Source of the DNA: Limanda limanda
Lineage: Eukaryota > Chordata > Actinopteri > Pleuronectiformes > Pleuronectidae
Direction of reading: 5' to 3'
Assembly (NCBI RefSeq): GCF_963576545.1
Contig: NC_083648.1
Location: forward strand, 25,623,373-25,687,372
Length of the DNA: 64,000 nt
Shown: one piece after another, positions 54,546-64,000 of the stretch
How positions within the stretch are numbered: the stretch's first letter is position 1
Layout: each line of letters opens with the position of its first letter
The notes under the pieces: model-generated
Told to the model about the DNA's origin: nothing
Seen by the model: only the letters and a program-made list of their open reading frames with translations
Databases searched by the model: none
Position numbers and translations under genes: made by a program

Positions 54546-57500
54546 TCACTTCAGGTCAATGCCCTCAGTATGTGACTGAGCCTTCTCCTTGGCCTAAAAC
54601 ACACATGAAAGACAAAGAGGTATCAGTATGATGTATTTTTTATGTTTTTGCAAAAAAATGTAAGTACCAAACCAAAGTTTTGGATAAAATAAATCTTTGA
54701 CCTAATGATGGCACTATATGCAACATTAGGGTATCACAAAAATGATTACCTTGGGAGACATAAATGTTTGCACCATATTTCATTGCAATGCTTACAATAA
54801 TTGTTAAGATATTCGACAATCATAACTTTGTGGTAGGTGTTAGATGTTGGGTCTGGAGAACCAAGACATTACGAATCATCCTCAAGTGATAATATCAGTT
54901 TAGACTAATTTAGTGGACCAACTCACTGTATAACTCACTCTTGGCATCCAAGCCAATAGGATTTCATCACCAACACATCATCACTGCGCATGCGTTGGCG
55001 TTGTGTTTACCATTGAGAAGCTCTGTCTTGACTCTGTCTCGAATCGACATTTATCAAATCTACACTTATTTTTCGTACTTAACCAGATAATATCATAGCT
55101 TACATACGCAATCCCTGTTGCACGGTGTCAGATCTCAAACGACTAGATCCCAGGATCTTGATTTTCAGACAGTTTGCTGTTGCTATCTGCCATGGCTTCT
55201 GCCACTAGCACCATGTCCGGCTAGCTATTTTCTTTCTTGTCCTCGACCAGGTAAGATCTCGGAATATAATATTATATCAATATTTTTATCAGATCTCAGG
55301 ATCTTGAGTTACAGCCTACGTTACTTGCTCCGGTCGATCTCGTTAGCATAGCCTCCACTCAACGTCACTTCCGCCCAGTATTGCCTGCTTAATGCGACAA
55401 CCACACTCAGTCTACCTTATATTTCTATACTTGACTACTAAGCTAACAAAACATCATGCAATCCATGCCTTGTGACTGTGTCTCACTTCAGAAAGCAAAT
55501 AAAGAGATTGCCCATCCATAGGAGGACTTTTGAATGAGCTACAGAACAGAGACTCCGTCTTGAGCAGCTTCAATGATGAGCAAAATACTCGAGGCAAACA
55601 TCCCTGACACAGTTCTTTGGGAGCCCTCCACATGTCCATGACTTTCATCCTGCTCTACTCCAAATCACCAGTCCCCTTGGGCTGAGGTCGTGGTCCAAGA
55701 GCACAAGAGGGGCTCCGGTGAGGCTGTCTCACCATCCTCACTCAATATTTCCAACCGCTTCACCGCCTTGTTTGATGACTCTCTGACACATCCAGCAGAT
55801 CCGTCTACAGCCCTTGATCGCCCCTCTCGGGATCATTCTTTGAAAAAGCTCCTTTTGGCCTTGAGCCCCTCCTCCCTCCGGTGGATATCAGTTTTCCTGT
55901 AACTAAGCGATCTACGCGAGAACAAACTCGAGGCCCCCATCACGAGTAATATCCTCACACTGTCATAGGATAGTGAAAGAGGCTGTGAGTTCCTCATCGG
56001 ATCTCATCCTCCATTAGAATCGGAAAATAATCCTTCATCCAAGTCAGACGTAGCTCCCTTCACATCTACCTCACCTACACATTCACTACTTAAACAGTCA
56101 GTGTCATCCACACACATGTGAGTTGCATGTGAGTGGTTTTCAACTTACCTTGAGTGAGGGCCGAGGAGGCCTAACTGGTCTGACTGGTCGCACTGGTTCT
56201 ACTATTGGGTTTGCCGGCCTTCTGTCCAGGGGCTCCAGGTCATCAGCAACATCAGGACAACCAATGTATCCTCCTTCTCCAAACACTGAACCCAGGTCAC
56301 TTTCCAACATGTTGTTTCTGGTGGGAGCATTGACTACAGCCAGGTCCTGGTTGGTAGACATGTTGTAGGTGTCAGTAGTCTTGGTGTTACTGGTGTTAGT
56401 AGTGCAGATACTGGTGCTACTGAATTTCAATCCCAGCAAGTCTTCTGTTGCAACAATACTGTCAAAGCTGTTATTAGTGGGAGTAACACTGGGCTCTGGT
56501 TCCACAGTACAGTTGTTGTTCGCCTCTGGGATAACTTCTTTATTTAATAAGTCCAACATCTCCTGGTTGTAATTGCTACCTGAGTCTAGCAATTCCTGAA
56601 TTTCATTGCCACCAAGTTGCAGGAGTCCCTGGTTGTTGTGTCTTCCAGAAAGAATCACTTCCTGATTTACTTTACTACCACCGTCCAGTAGTTCTTGATT
56701 GCCATGGCTGTCTAAATCCAGCACTTCCTGATTCTCAGTATGAGAGAAGTCCAGTAATTCTCGATTGCCATGGCTATAAACTTCCAGGGTTTCTTGGTTA
56801 CCACATTCACAATGTTCAAATAAGTCTTCATTGTTTGTACTGCAATAGGATTCTACCACCTCCTGATTGTCATGACCACAAAGATCAAGTAGTTCCAGGT
56901 TTTCATTGCTTACTAACTCGCTGTTGTCAACACTTGAATGTTCCAACACTTCTTGGTTTCCGTTGTTACAGAAATCAAACAGCTCTTGATTATTGTAGCT
57001 ATAATGATCAAGCACTTCCTGGTTTTCATGGGTGTGAGGCTCCAGTACCTCATTTTTATAATTAGAGGGATCTACTTGCTTTCTATTTTCGTAGGCGCAG
57101 AGGTCCATTGCCTCAGGGTTATCATAGCCACAGAGTTCCAGTACTTCCTGATTCTCTTCCTCAGGACTTAGCTTAAAACCATAAGGATCACATTCCTGAA
57201 CCATCTGGGAGGAAGTAGTGTGAAATCCATAAGGATCAAACTTCACTTGGTCTGGTTGAGAAGAGGGGGCCTCTTGATCAAAGTCAAGATCATTTTCACT
57301 GGGTTCTGGGCTTATTTCAGCTTCATCAGGGTCTAACAGGGTTTGATTAGAATGTTCTGGACTTAGTTTAAACCCATATGGGTCAAAAGAAGACTGACTT
57401 GTTTGTTCATAGCTCAACTCAAAACTTAGTTCTTTATTTTCATCTGATTTGGGCTGAATGAAGAGGTTCTGGGAGTCTAGTGAGTGTTGAGAAGTTACAG

Positions 57501-60500
57501 GGTTCCAGGTTTCATCTTTGTTGTTGCTAGAACATCTGGCCCCCTGACTCGAGGTACCATCACAGGACAAAGATTGTTCTTTGTCTTCCATCCAATCTGG
57601 TTCCAACAGGACTTGCTCAGGTGCCCTCTGAGGTGAAACAAAACTAAAACCTGTGAGAAGACAACAATCAGGGGATCAAAGCTAGAAATATAAACTTATT
57701 TGTTCGGTTTATTAGGTCAATCACCACCACCTTCTATATTTCTTCTTCTTCTTTGCTCAGTCCACCGGCAGGTGGCCATTGTCTTACTTTTTATCTTTGT
57801 TCAGTTTTGTGACACACCTTTTAATCTCAAATGCTAAACCACCTGAAACACTTAAGTCAAAGGTTTTTGTTCCAAAGACTGTTCACAGCCTCAATGGTCC
57901 AGCTACAGAAACATTGAGGAGGTCCAGGAATGGTGCACCAACACAGTAGATGGCGGTAATGCACCTTGACGTTGGTTGCCACCCGCTGATAAGCCTAACA
58001 AAGAAGAAGAAGAAACATTAACTTTTTTTTGCCACCTGCCACCCTGAGTCTTTGTTTCTGTCTCAGCTAAAAGCTGTGTGGCCAGCTAGATCGTTAGCGC
58101 AGTCTGGGATTAGTGGATGTAGCCAAGTTTCTGTTATTAACAGAAAGCAGCAGTCACATAAGAGTTTGTATGCATGGCAGTTTCAATTCATCTATTTTGT
58201 TAATGATGGATCTGGCGATAGTAAGAAGAATGCTGGGCAGCTGTGGTTTGTGTGGATGTTTTCTTAAACTAGCAAGTAGGCCAGACCGGAATTCACGCAT
58301 TTGCTTCCTTTGTCTCCAACGCCTTCGAAGCCTGCTGGAGCCCGGTGTTCTGGCTATTTTCTTCAGTATGTTTCGCGAGTGAATGACTTCACTCGAAACG
58401 GTCTGGTGTTGCCGTATTCCAATGGTCAGAAGAGCTTGGCAGTTGTACGTGGGATTCGCATTACAAAATGTAAAGTGTACGAACAGACATACTAACAAAA
58501 ACACACATAAATAGCACCAATAAGGAGAGGTTCGAGCCGCTGCGACTTTGCGCAATGTTGGCATATATATATATATATATATCTAGGGCTGCTCATTAAT
58601 CAAAATTTAATCGTAATTACGATTATTGGGTCAAAGGATCTCCAAACTACTATAATCGAGCTGAAACGATTATTTGGCATTTTTTTCGAAAGAGACGCGC
58701 ATTCTCAATTCAGTCCCTCCCCCAAAGCATTCAACACGGCCCCGCTGACTGGCCCTCACTCTCAAGCAGCTGTGAAGGGAAGGAGGCGAGTTGTGTGTGT
58801 GGGGACCGGAGGTATTTAAAAAACAGCGCGAGTGGAAAATGGCAGAGGGAGGGCAGCCCTGTTTGATCGACAAAAAGTGTAGATTCTTCGAATCCGACGA
58901 GCAGCAGCACCACACAGTGTAGCGGCCGCGCCGCGCAGCCTCCATTCTCCAGCATGCAGCCGCCGGGCTGTTCACTCTGGACCCGCTAGGGTCAGCTCGG
59001 GATTCTCCCATTTTTGTTGTATGGAACCCGTTCAATGTCGGGGTTCGAGGGTAACTGATGATGGTCCTCATAGCCCCCACACCCCTCTCTTTCTCTCTCT
59101 CTCTCTCTCTGTTTGTAGTGGGGGGGCAGATGGGGACATTTAATAATGAGAGGAAATTTCAAAGTTCTCAGTTACAAAGTGTTTTTATGGAGAATGTTAA
59201 TATTGCCATCATTAAGGGTTTGAATAACCGGGCATCGATATCCTGCATGGTTTCACGGAGGAATAAGACACGCAGCCGTAATCGGTGTTTACCGGAACCG
59301 GAAGTGACTGGTACTTCCGGTAAGTCATTTAAAAAAAATAAGGGCACATATTAATAATCGTTTTTATAATTGTGATTTCGTTTTTGTCCAAAATAATCGT
59401 GATTATGATTTTTTCCATAATCGAGCAGCCCTAGATATATCTATATAAATATTGAGATAAATTACATAAAGTTTAAACATTATTCTCCCATTTCTTCAGA
59501 CATTCAATAAAGTGAGCTGGTTTTCAGTTCAGAGTGGAATGTTGGTTTTATGGCCTTTGTCCAGATGTGGCGCACAATCTTGCTACTTTCCAGTTTCCCA
59601 CGTTTGGCTAAGTTAGAACAAGGATGTCCGCTAAACTGTCTTTGCAGTAGAAAGGAAGGACAAACTTTAAATTGGTGCTTCAAGATGGAAAAAAATAAAA
59701 GAGGGACTGTGGTATTCCCCTTTGGCCGCAAAGCTTCATAACACCCAGAATGCACCAGGCATGTTGCCTTCCAAAACAACTCCTAGGCCTCTCCTATTGG
59801 ACAGGTGAAATGGAAAATGGATTGCATTTATTTGTAGCTTTTCTAGTCTTCACAACCAATCAAAGAGATTTACAGTTAAGTTCACATTCACCCATTAACA
59901 CAAACATTTACACAGCACCTCTATATCTGAACTCAATGTGGTCATCCATTTCTTCTCAGGCCCAAACCCACCTCCCTCTCTTTTTTCCTGTCTTTTTCAT
60001 CCACCAGTCCTCTCTTTCACATTTGTCTTTGCTCACCCCAACTGGTCGAGGCAGATGGCAGCCGATACTTAATCTGATTCTGCTAGAGGTTTTACCCCGT
60101 TTAAAATATTATTTCCTCTCCAGAGTTGCCCATTTACATCAGGCTTTTATTGGTTATGGGAATGGATTCAATCAGCTTTCACTCCCAGGTCAAGTGCCTA
60201 CAGTAGACACAAGATTTCATTCGCTCTGGCTCTGATGGCTGCCCACAATGAGTCTGGTTCTACTGAAGATTTACTCCAGTTAATGAGGGAGTTTTTTCTC
60301 TCCACAGTTGCCAAAGTGCTTGCTCATTGTGGGAACTGTTGGGTTTGTCAAAGATTTTGTCCATAGAAATTTTTAATTGAAAGCATGAAAGATGAGTTGC
60401 AGCATTCATCGATAAGAGCTGGAAAAATAATTGGGATTTGATTATGAATTACCTTGTTCCACTCCGGCTGGTGTCTCATTAGTAGATTTTCCATCTAAAG

Positions 60501-63114
60501 ATACCAGACTGTGTTCCTCTATGGCAGAAGGAGGGGAGATAGCACCAAAGTCAAGCTCATACCCATTAGGGTCTGATTCTACAGAATACTGACCCTGAGA
60601 CCTCCAGCCCTTGATAGGCTCAGGCCCTAGCTCCTCTGAAGAGCTCTGAATGGGTTGAAATCCACGAGATTCATCGACTACATCAATGGTGTCCAGGTCT
60701 TCTCGGCTGTAGCTTATTTCTATGTCACTGTCTTCATCTGGGAATTCAGATTCAAAGCACTGAGTTCCTGTTGAGGCTTTGTTTTCTCCACAGGACAGAC
60801 TGTTTTCTGCGTCATCTCCAGCATTTCCAGTCTCCTCAGTGCCAAAGTCTGAAGTTGGAAACAAAATATCTGCTGCAAAGGGGTCACTGCCTTTGAAAGG
60901 GTCTGAAGCAAATCCATCTGTCAAAGACATAATTGAACATTAATTTAGTGACTTGGTAACTTATTATCATCCATCGTGCTTTTTCAATCATATTGAAAAC
61001 AAAGAAAAAAGTCAGGCAGTTGACATTTTGGAACAACAAATCTATTGATTTTTGATAGCAGCAGATGGAATTGGAATTGTAGTGGGGAAGAGGTAGAAAG
61101 TACCATTCACTAACAAGGAGCCCATCTGATAACAATGTGATTGAAAGGTATGAATGGAAATTGTTATGGTATACAAAACAATTAATGAGAAGGGCTAATG
61201 GAGGGAGTGAAAAGAGGTTGTGCGCCTGCGACTAGGAATGCGGGAAGGAGGGCAAAGGGATGAGGATAAGGATGAGTGGAGGATGAATAGAAGTGGGTAG
61301 GGATTAGGGACCAAGGATGAAGGAATGAGGGTATAGGGATGGGGAATGAAAAATATGGGCTTCACGGGGGATTAGAAGTGTGGTTGAGGCATGGCCTTAG
61401 CCTGGGTGCCAGACGAACTTAGCCCCGCCCACAACATTTTTTGGTCGGGAAGTTCGGTCTGGAGTCGCTCCGTTGGCGAGAAATTATCTCCGAACAGCTT
61501 CTGTTCGGAGATAATTTTACCAATCAAATTGTCAGGGCGGGCTTTATACGATGATGGACAGATGATCAACAGTTACGTAATCAACTACCTCATCAAAGAG
61601 CGCTTGGGTTGACTTTGTTTTCAACAAACATGCCTGCCGCTGGAGAGCTGAGATGTGTAGATGCTGCCATTGAGTCTGTTTTAGGAGACATCGACAGCGC
61701 ATTCATTTTGAAAGAGGAACAGAGAAATGCGATCAAGGCATTTGTAGATCGAAAAGATGTTTTTGCCAGCCTTCCTACGGGATTCATACGTCACATACTA
61801 CGTTGCTCTGATTGACTGTAGGTCTATCCAATTGAGCGAAGAGCCATTTTTTTTCCTGGTTTCTGTTTAAACACACCCCATAATCACAGCCCAATGGAGC
61901 GGTCTCAGACTCATATTCTGACTAGAATTATGAGTATGACAACGTGAGGCTAGCATGGCCTAGCTCCCAAACCCAAGTTAACTACTTAACTTGATTTCAC
62001 TAGCAATATCCACACCTAACAATTTATGATTTAAAGGTTTGAATGGAAATTGACATTGGCAAACAAACTGAAGCCAGACTCAACAAAAACAACACAACAC
62101 ACAATATGCCATTCCTATTGCCTTTATCGAGCTGCTGAGCAATGCTAAGTTATGGTAACCTTACTCCTCCAAGTTAATATCTTAATCCTCCCCTAATAAA
62201 TACAACTTTACCGGAAGCAATCAATCTATCATTATCATCAGGATATGTACCAAAATCTTTTAAGCTAGCTGTAATTAAAGCCTTCTCAAATAAAACACGG
62301 TGTGTATTTCTCCAGAAAATTATCAATATGAACGTTAAGAGCTTATCACAGCACGGAGACAGTCTTGGCAAAAGTCACAAATCACCTGAACACAGCCTAC
62401 GTTCTAGGGTTTGTCTCTGTCCTTGTCCTGTTAGATCTTAGTGCAGCCTTTGATCATCACATCTTACTACAGAGATTTGAACAGTTATCTCTACAACAAG
62501 TGTCCCTAAAGTCTCTAAAAGTAGAGTGTGAGCCAGGGGTTTCAGCTATCAAGTTCCTCTCCTGTGAAATTATCTCCCAGTTTCAGTTTGGGAGCAGACA
62601 CCCTGTCTATGTTTAAGAGTAGGCTTAAAACTTTCATTTCTGATTATTTTCCTCCCCTGTTAATAAGGTTTTTTGGTAGTTTTTCCTTACTCTTTGAAGG
62701 TTAAGGACATATGATGTAACACCTTGTTAAGCCTTGTGAGACAAATTGAGTTTTGTGAATTTGGGCTTTACAAATAAAATTGTATCGATTGATGTATAAG
62801 CATCCTAGAATTGGACCCCAAATGTACTTCAGTAAATGCATCCATTGCATGCCCCTACTGACTGAAATAACTTATAATCCAGACAGTTCATTTATGCTGG
62901 ATTTAAGATGGCACATACATAATAAAAGCGTGTTCATAGTTACCAGCAACAAAATTGTTAGTATGATAATTCAAACCTTGCCCAGTCATATACCTTATCT
63001 CCATTTATTACATGTTCAGGGTAAAGCCCTTTATTCAAGTTTCAAGGAAAATAGTGTCTTACTACTCACCAGATGTGTCAGTTTTAAGGAACACTTCTTC
63101 ACTGAAAAGGTCAT
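54546..63114 (-). CDS. Unrecognised acidic protein with DPF motifs and 11-residue repeats (3' part)
   Basis: Four minus-strand exons: 63070-63114, 60453-60917, 56149-57650, 54546-54593. All GT/AG, phases 1,1,0 agree; about 685 residues to the stop; the 5' part lies beyond the window. In order: DDLFSEEVFLKTDTS; DGFASDPFKGSDPFAADILF; an acidic stretch (DEDSDIEISYSREDLD); DPNGYELDF; three DPYGF motifs at residues 75, 124 and 140 counted from the Met at 57606; an array of 11-residue repeats (153-354); Thr/Asn-rich sequence; PVRPVRPVRPPRPSLK; and the end KAQSHTEGIDLK. DPF triplets bind the AP-2 alpha ear and PVRPPR fits the CIN85/CD2AP SH3 consensus PxxxPR, so an endocytic scaffold is inferred. 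DPFKGSDPFA also occurs in EPS15, but the rest does not look like EPS15. The gene is not identified. Its introns hold hAT, LINE and other insertions. Confidence 0.75.
55100..55902 (+). pseudogene. Retroelement ORF remnant
   Basis: The plus strand ends with WAEVVVQEHKRGSGEAVSPS SLNISNRFTALFDDSL, a string typical of LINE-like ORF1 or gag-type proteins in fish (…WAEVVV….LSNRFAAL…). Upstream ATG/stop-broken frames start about 55190 (MASATSTMSG). Sits in the last intron of the right-hand gene. Confidence 0.4.
56548..57150 (-). repeat. 33-bp coding minisatellite (11-residue repeat, about 18 units)
   Basis: Consensus unit QEVLDxxSxxN. Readable units include QEVLELCGYDN, QEVLDHYSYNN, QELFDFCNNGN, QETLEVYSHGN, RELLDFSHTEN, QEVLDLDSHGN, QELLDGGSKVN, QELLDSGSNYN. 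Three units differ in length (10, 8 and 12 residues). No unit breaks the frame. Inside the 1.5-kb exon. Confidence 0.9.
57735..58020. repeat. Retroposon tails with (GAA)n, inverted pair
   Basis: The left edge has TTCTTCTTCTTCTTTGCTCA GTCCACCGGCAGGTGG. The right edge has AGATGGCGGTAATGCACCTT … AAGAAGAAGAAGAAAC. Both look like ends of the same LINE tail, facing outwards. Confidence 0.5.
58150..58560 (-). pseudogene. LINE ORF2 N-terminal fragment
   Basis: Minus strand: LRRRWRQRKQMREFRSGLLA SLRKHPHKPQLPSILLTIAR SIINKIDEL. This is the start of the endonuclease ORF of a fish L2/Rex1-like LINE (RG.RSG…R…R.PLPS(I)(L)L.N(V)+S(L)+NK(M)DEL). Continues toward the (GAA)n tail at 57990-58016, so it is a 5'-3' joined deletion copy. 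Confidence 0.65.
58584..59433. mobile_element. Non-autonomous hAT element
   Basis: Ends TAGGGCTGCTCATTAATC and, reversed, TAGGGCTGCTCGATTATGG. Flanking 8-mers TATATATC (58576-58583) and GATATATC (59434-59441) match at 7 of 8. The GC-rich interior (58680-59050) may be the residue of a transposase promoter/first exon; no catalytic domain is left. Different family from 23760-24331. Confidence 0.8.
59826..59945 (-). repeat. SINE tail fragment
   Basis: TTTATTTGTAGCTTTTCTAG TCTTCACAACC … CACATTCACCCATTAACAC: tail half of the SINE at 20919-21171; head missing. Confidence 0.55.
60223..60350 (+). repeat. L2-like retroposon tail
   Basis: TGAGTCTGGTTCTACTGAAG … TTTTTTCTCTCCACAGTTGC CAAAGTGCTTGCTCATTGTG GGAACTGTTGGG is the typical fish L2/SINE tail (…GAGTTTTTCCTTCCCACTGTCGCCAAAGTGC…). 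See also 2893-2990. Confidence 0.6.
61398..61952 (+). mobile_element. 555-bp DNA transposon with 9-bp duplications and RecQ-like stub
   Basis: Starts TAGCCTGGGTGCCAGAC and ends, read in reverse, TAGCCTCACGTTGTCATAC. It is flanked on both sides by the identical 9-mer GCATGGCCT (61389-61397 and 61953-61961). Inside, 61630-61791 encodes GELRCVDAAIESVLGDIDSA and LKEEQRNAIKAFVDRKDVFA SLPTGF. This is the start of a RecQ-type helicase (Q-motif then the LPTG of motif I), after which the sequence is deleted. It also holds a perfect 17-bp hairpin at 61481-61517. Superfamily undecided; 9-bp duplications are compatible with MuDR- or Merlin-type elements. Confidence 0.7.
62365..62790 (+). pseudogene. LINE reverse transcriptase scrap with TTGAT-type tail
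   Basis: VLVLLDLSAAFDHHILLQRF is the first reverse-transcriptase motif (LLDLSAAFDTVDH). After an internal jump comes MFKSRLKTFISDYF and the family tail GGTAGTTTTTCCTTACTC … GGGCTTTACAAATAAAATTG. This links the tail seen at 3760-3997 and 7041-7250 to an RT-encoding LINE. Confidence 0.65.
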
Positions 63115-63586
63115 CTACAAATAAAGTAAGAGACACATTGGCAATTCACCAAATATAACTGAAAGGACATATGGTAAGATTAACAGAAAAGTGGAATTAC
63201 AGGATAAATTTGGGGCTAGTGCTGAAACTTTGAAATATAATAGTGGAAATGCAAGGCAAACTGTGTCAAATATGATATCACTGTTTTTTTAGCAGAATTA
63301 ATATAGATCAGTAGTGTGGTATTGATAATTCCACTTGACTTCCTTGTTGACAGTGTCTTCGAAGCTCGGCATATCAATGCCTAGATTTACTAGATCAACT
63401 CTGTTGGTTGAATAATCAGAACAAAGGATATCGTTGTGGATACCATTAGGACAAAACAAGAGAAACTTCACAGGTAGGGTTAGGTGATGTCAACTTAATA
63501 TTTCCTTTTTTTGATGTATGCAGAGAAATATCCCAATGAACGGTAACATGTGGGGCATTGTTTTGACAGATTTTCTTACTTGCTCA

Positions 63587-64000
63587 CAGTGGATATAAAA
63601 AGTCTACACACTCCTGCTAAAATGCAAGGTTTTTGTGATGTAAACAAATGAGACAAAGATAAATCTAGACAGAACTTTTTCCACCGTTAATGTGACCTTT
63701 AACGTGAACAATTCAATTGAAAAAACAAACTGAAATCTTTTAGAGGGAATAATAAAAATAAAAAACTAAAATAATGTGATTGCATAAGTGTGCACACTCT
63801 CTTATAACTGGGGATGAGTCTGTATTCAAAATTAACCAATCACATTTAAACTCATGTTAAATAGAAGTCAGTACACACCTGCCATAATTTACAGTGACTC
63901 TGATTAATCCCAAATGAAGTTCAGCTGGTCTTATAGGATTTTCCTGACATTCTCTTAGTTGCAACTTACAGCAAGAGCCATGGTCCGCAGAGAGCTTCCT
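63587..64000 (+). mobile_element. Left end of a Tc1 element (runs off right edge)
   Basis: CAGTGGATATAAAAAGTCTA CACAC, TGCAAGGTTTTTGTGATGTA and ACAGTGACTCTGATTAATCC CAAAT are the left leader of a known fish Tc1 type. The last bases, GCCATGGTCCGCAGAGAGCT, are the start of the transposase region. The fourth distinct Tc1 family in the window. Confidence 0.75.

Noticed and set aside
56548..57150. CRISPR-like array of spaced repeats
   Set aside because: The period is 33 bases with degenerate units in one open frame; a coding minisatellite, not direct repeats with unique spacers.
57735..58020. Inverted terminal repeats of a DNA transposon from the facing (CTT)n and (GAA)n ends
   Set aside because: The ends look like two retroposon tails in opposite orientation; no duplications or matching termini.
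60453..63114. Calling the right-hand gene eps15
   Set aside because: The DPFKGSDPFA string matches EPS15, but the DPYGF motifs, 11-residue repeats and KAQSHTEGIDLK end do not, and the EPS15 C-terminal ubiquitin-interacting motifs are absent.

Overview
This is vertebrate, almost certainly teleost (percomorph-like) fish, nuclear DNA. The genes have short exons with GT/AG splice sites separated by large introns. They encode vertebrate proteins (ATG10, FAM110B, tissue factor). The intergenic and intronic space is filled with fish-type repeats: several Tc1/mariner families, hAT elements, L1- and L2/CR1-like LINE fragments, a tRNA-derived SINE, Ty3/gypsy remnants, and LINE tails ending in TGAT/TTGA microsatellites. 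Nothing prokaryotic is present: no operons and no CRISPR.

Layout. (1) 1-1905, minus strand: 5' half of atg10 (autophagy E2-like enzyme); the gene runs off the left edge. A possible upstream promoter with a palindromic TCACGTGA box lies near 4850. (2) 2000-12500: repeats only, including a decayed Tc1 at 9473-11001 nested inside another repeat. (3) 17265-22126, minus strand: fam110b with three coding exons and a putative 5' non-coding exon at about 27071-27200. Its introns carry a Tc1 (itself broken by a SINE), a 138-bp (AC)n array touching a splice donor, an L1 tail and a hAT element containing a piece of 28S rDNA. (4) 28000-36000: a pseudogene of an unrecognised Cys/His two-module family, LTR and LINE remnants and unclassified repeats. 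(5) 36397-51102, plus strand: complete seven-exon f3 (tissue factor, 290 aa), with introns packed with transposon debris. (6) 51894-63114 and beyond the right edge, minus strand: the 3' part of a gene, convergent with f3, for an unrecognised acidic protein with endocytic-adaptor style motifs (DPF, PxxxPR) and an 11-residue coding minisatellite. (7) 63587-64000: left end of a further Tc1 element.

The three recognised genes are not obviously linked in function. f3 starts extrinsic coagulation at the cell surface, atg10 conjugates ATG12 to ATG5, and fam110b is a centrosome/spindle-associated protein family member. The most unusual items are the hAT element with a captured 28S rRNA segment (23760-24331), the 33-bp coding repeat in the right-hand gene, a 555-bp element with perfect 9-bp flanking duplications, a RecQ-like helicase stub and a 17-bp perfect hairpin (61398-61952), and dinucleotide arrays placed right behind the splice donors of two different genes. 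All exon models come from reading splice signals and protein similarity by eye; none has been checked against transcripts.
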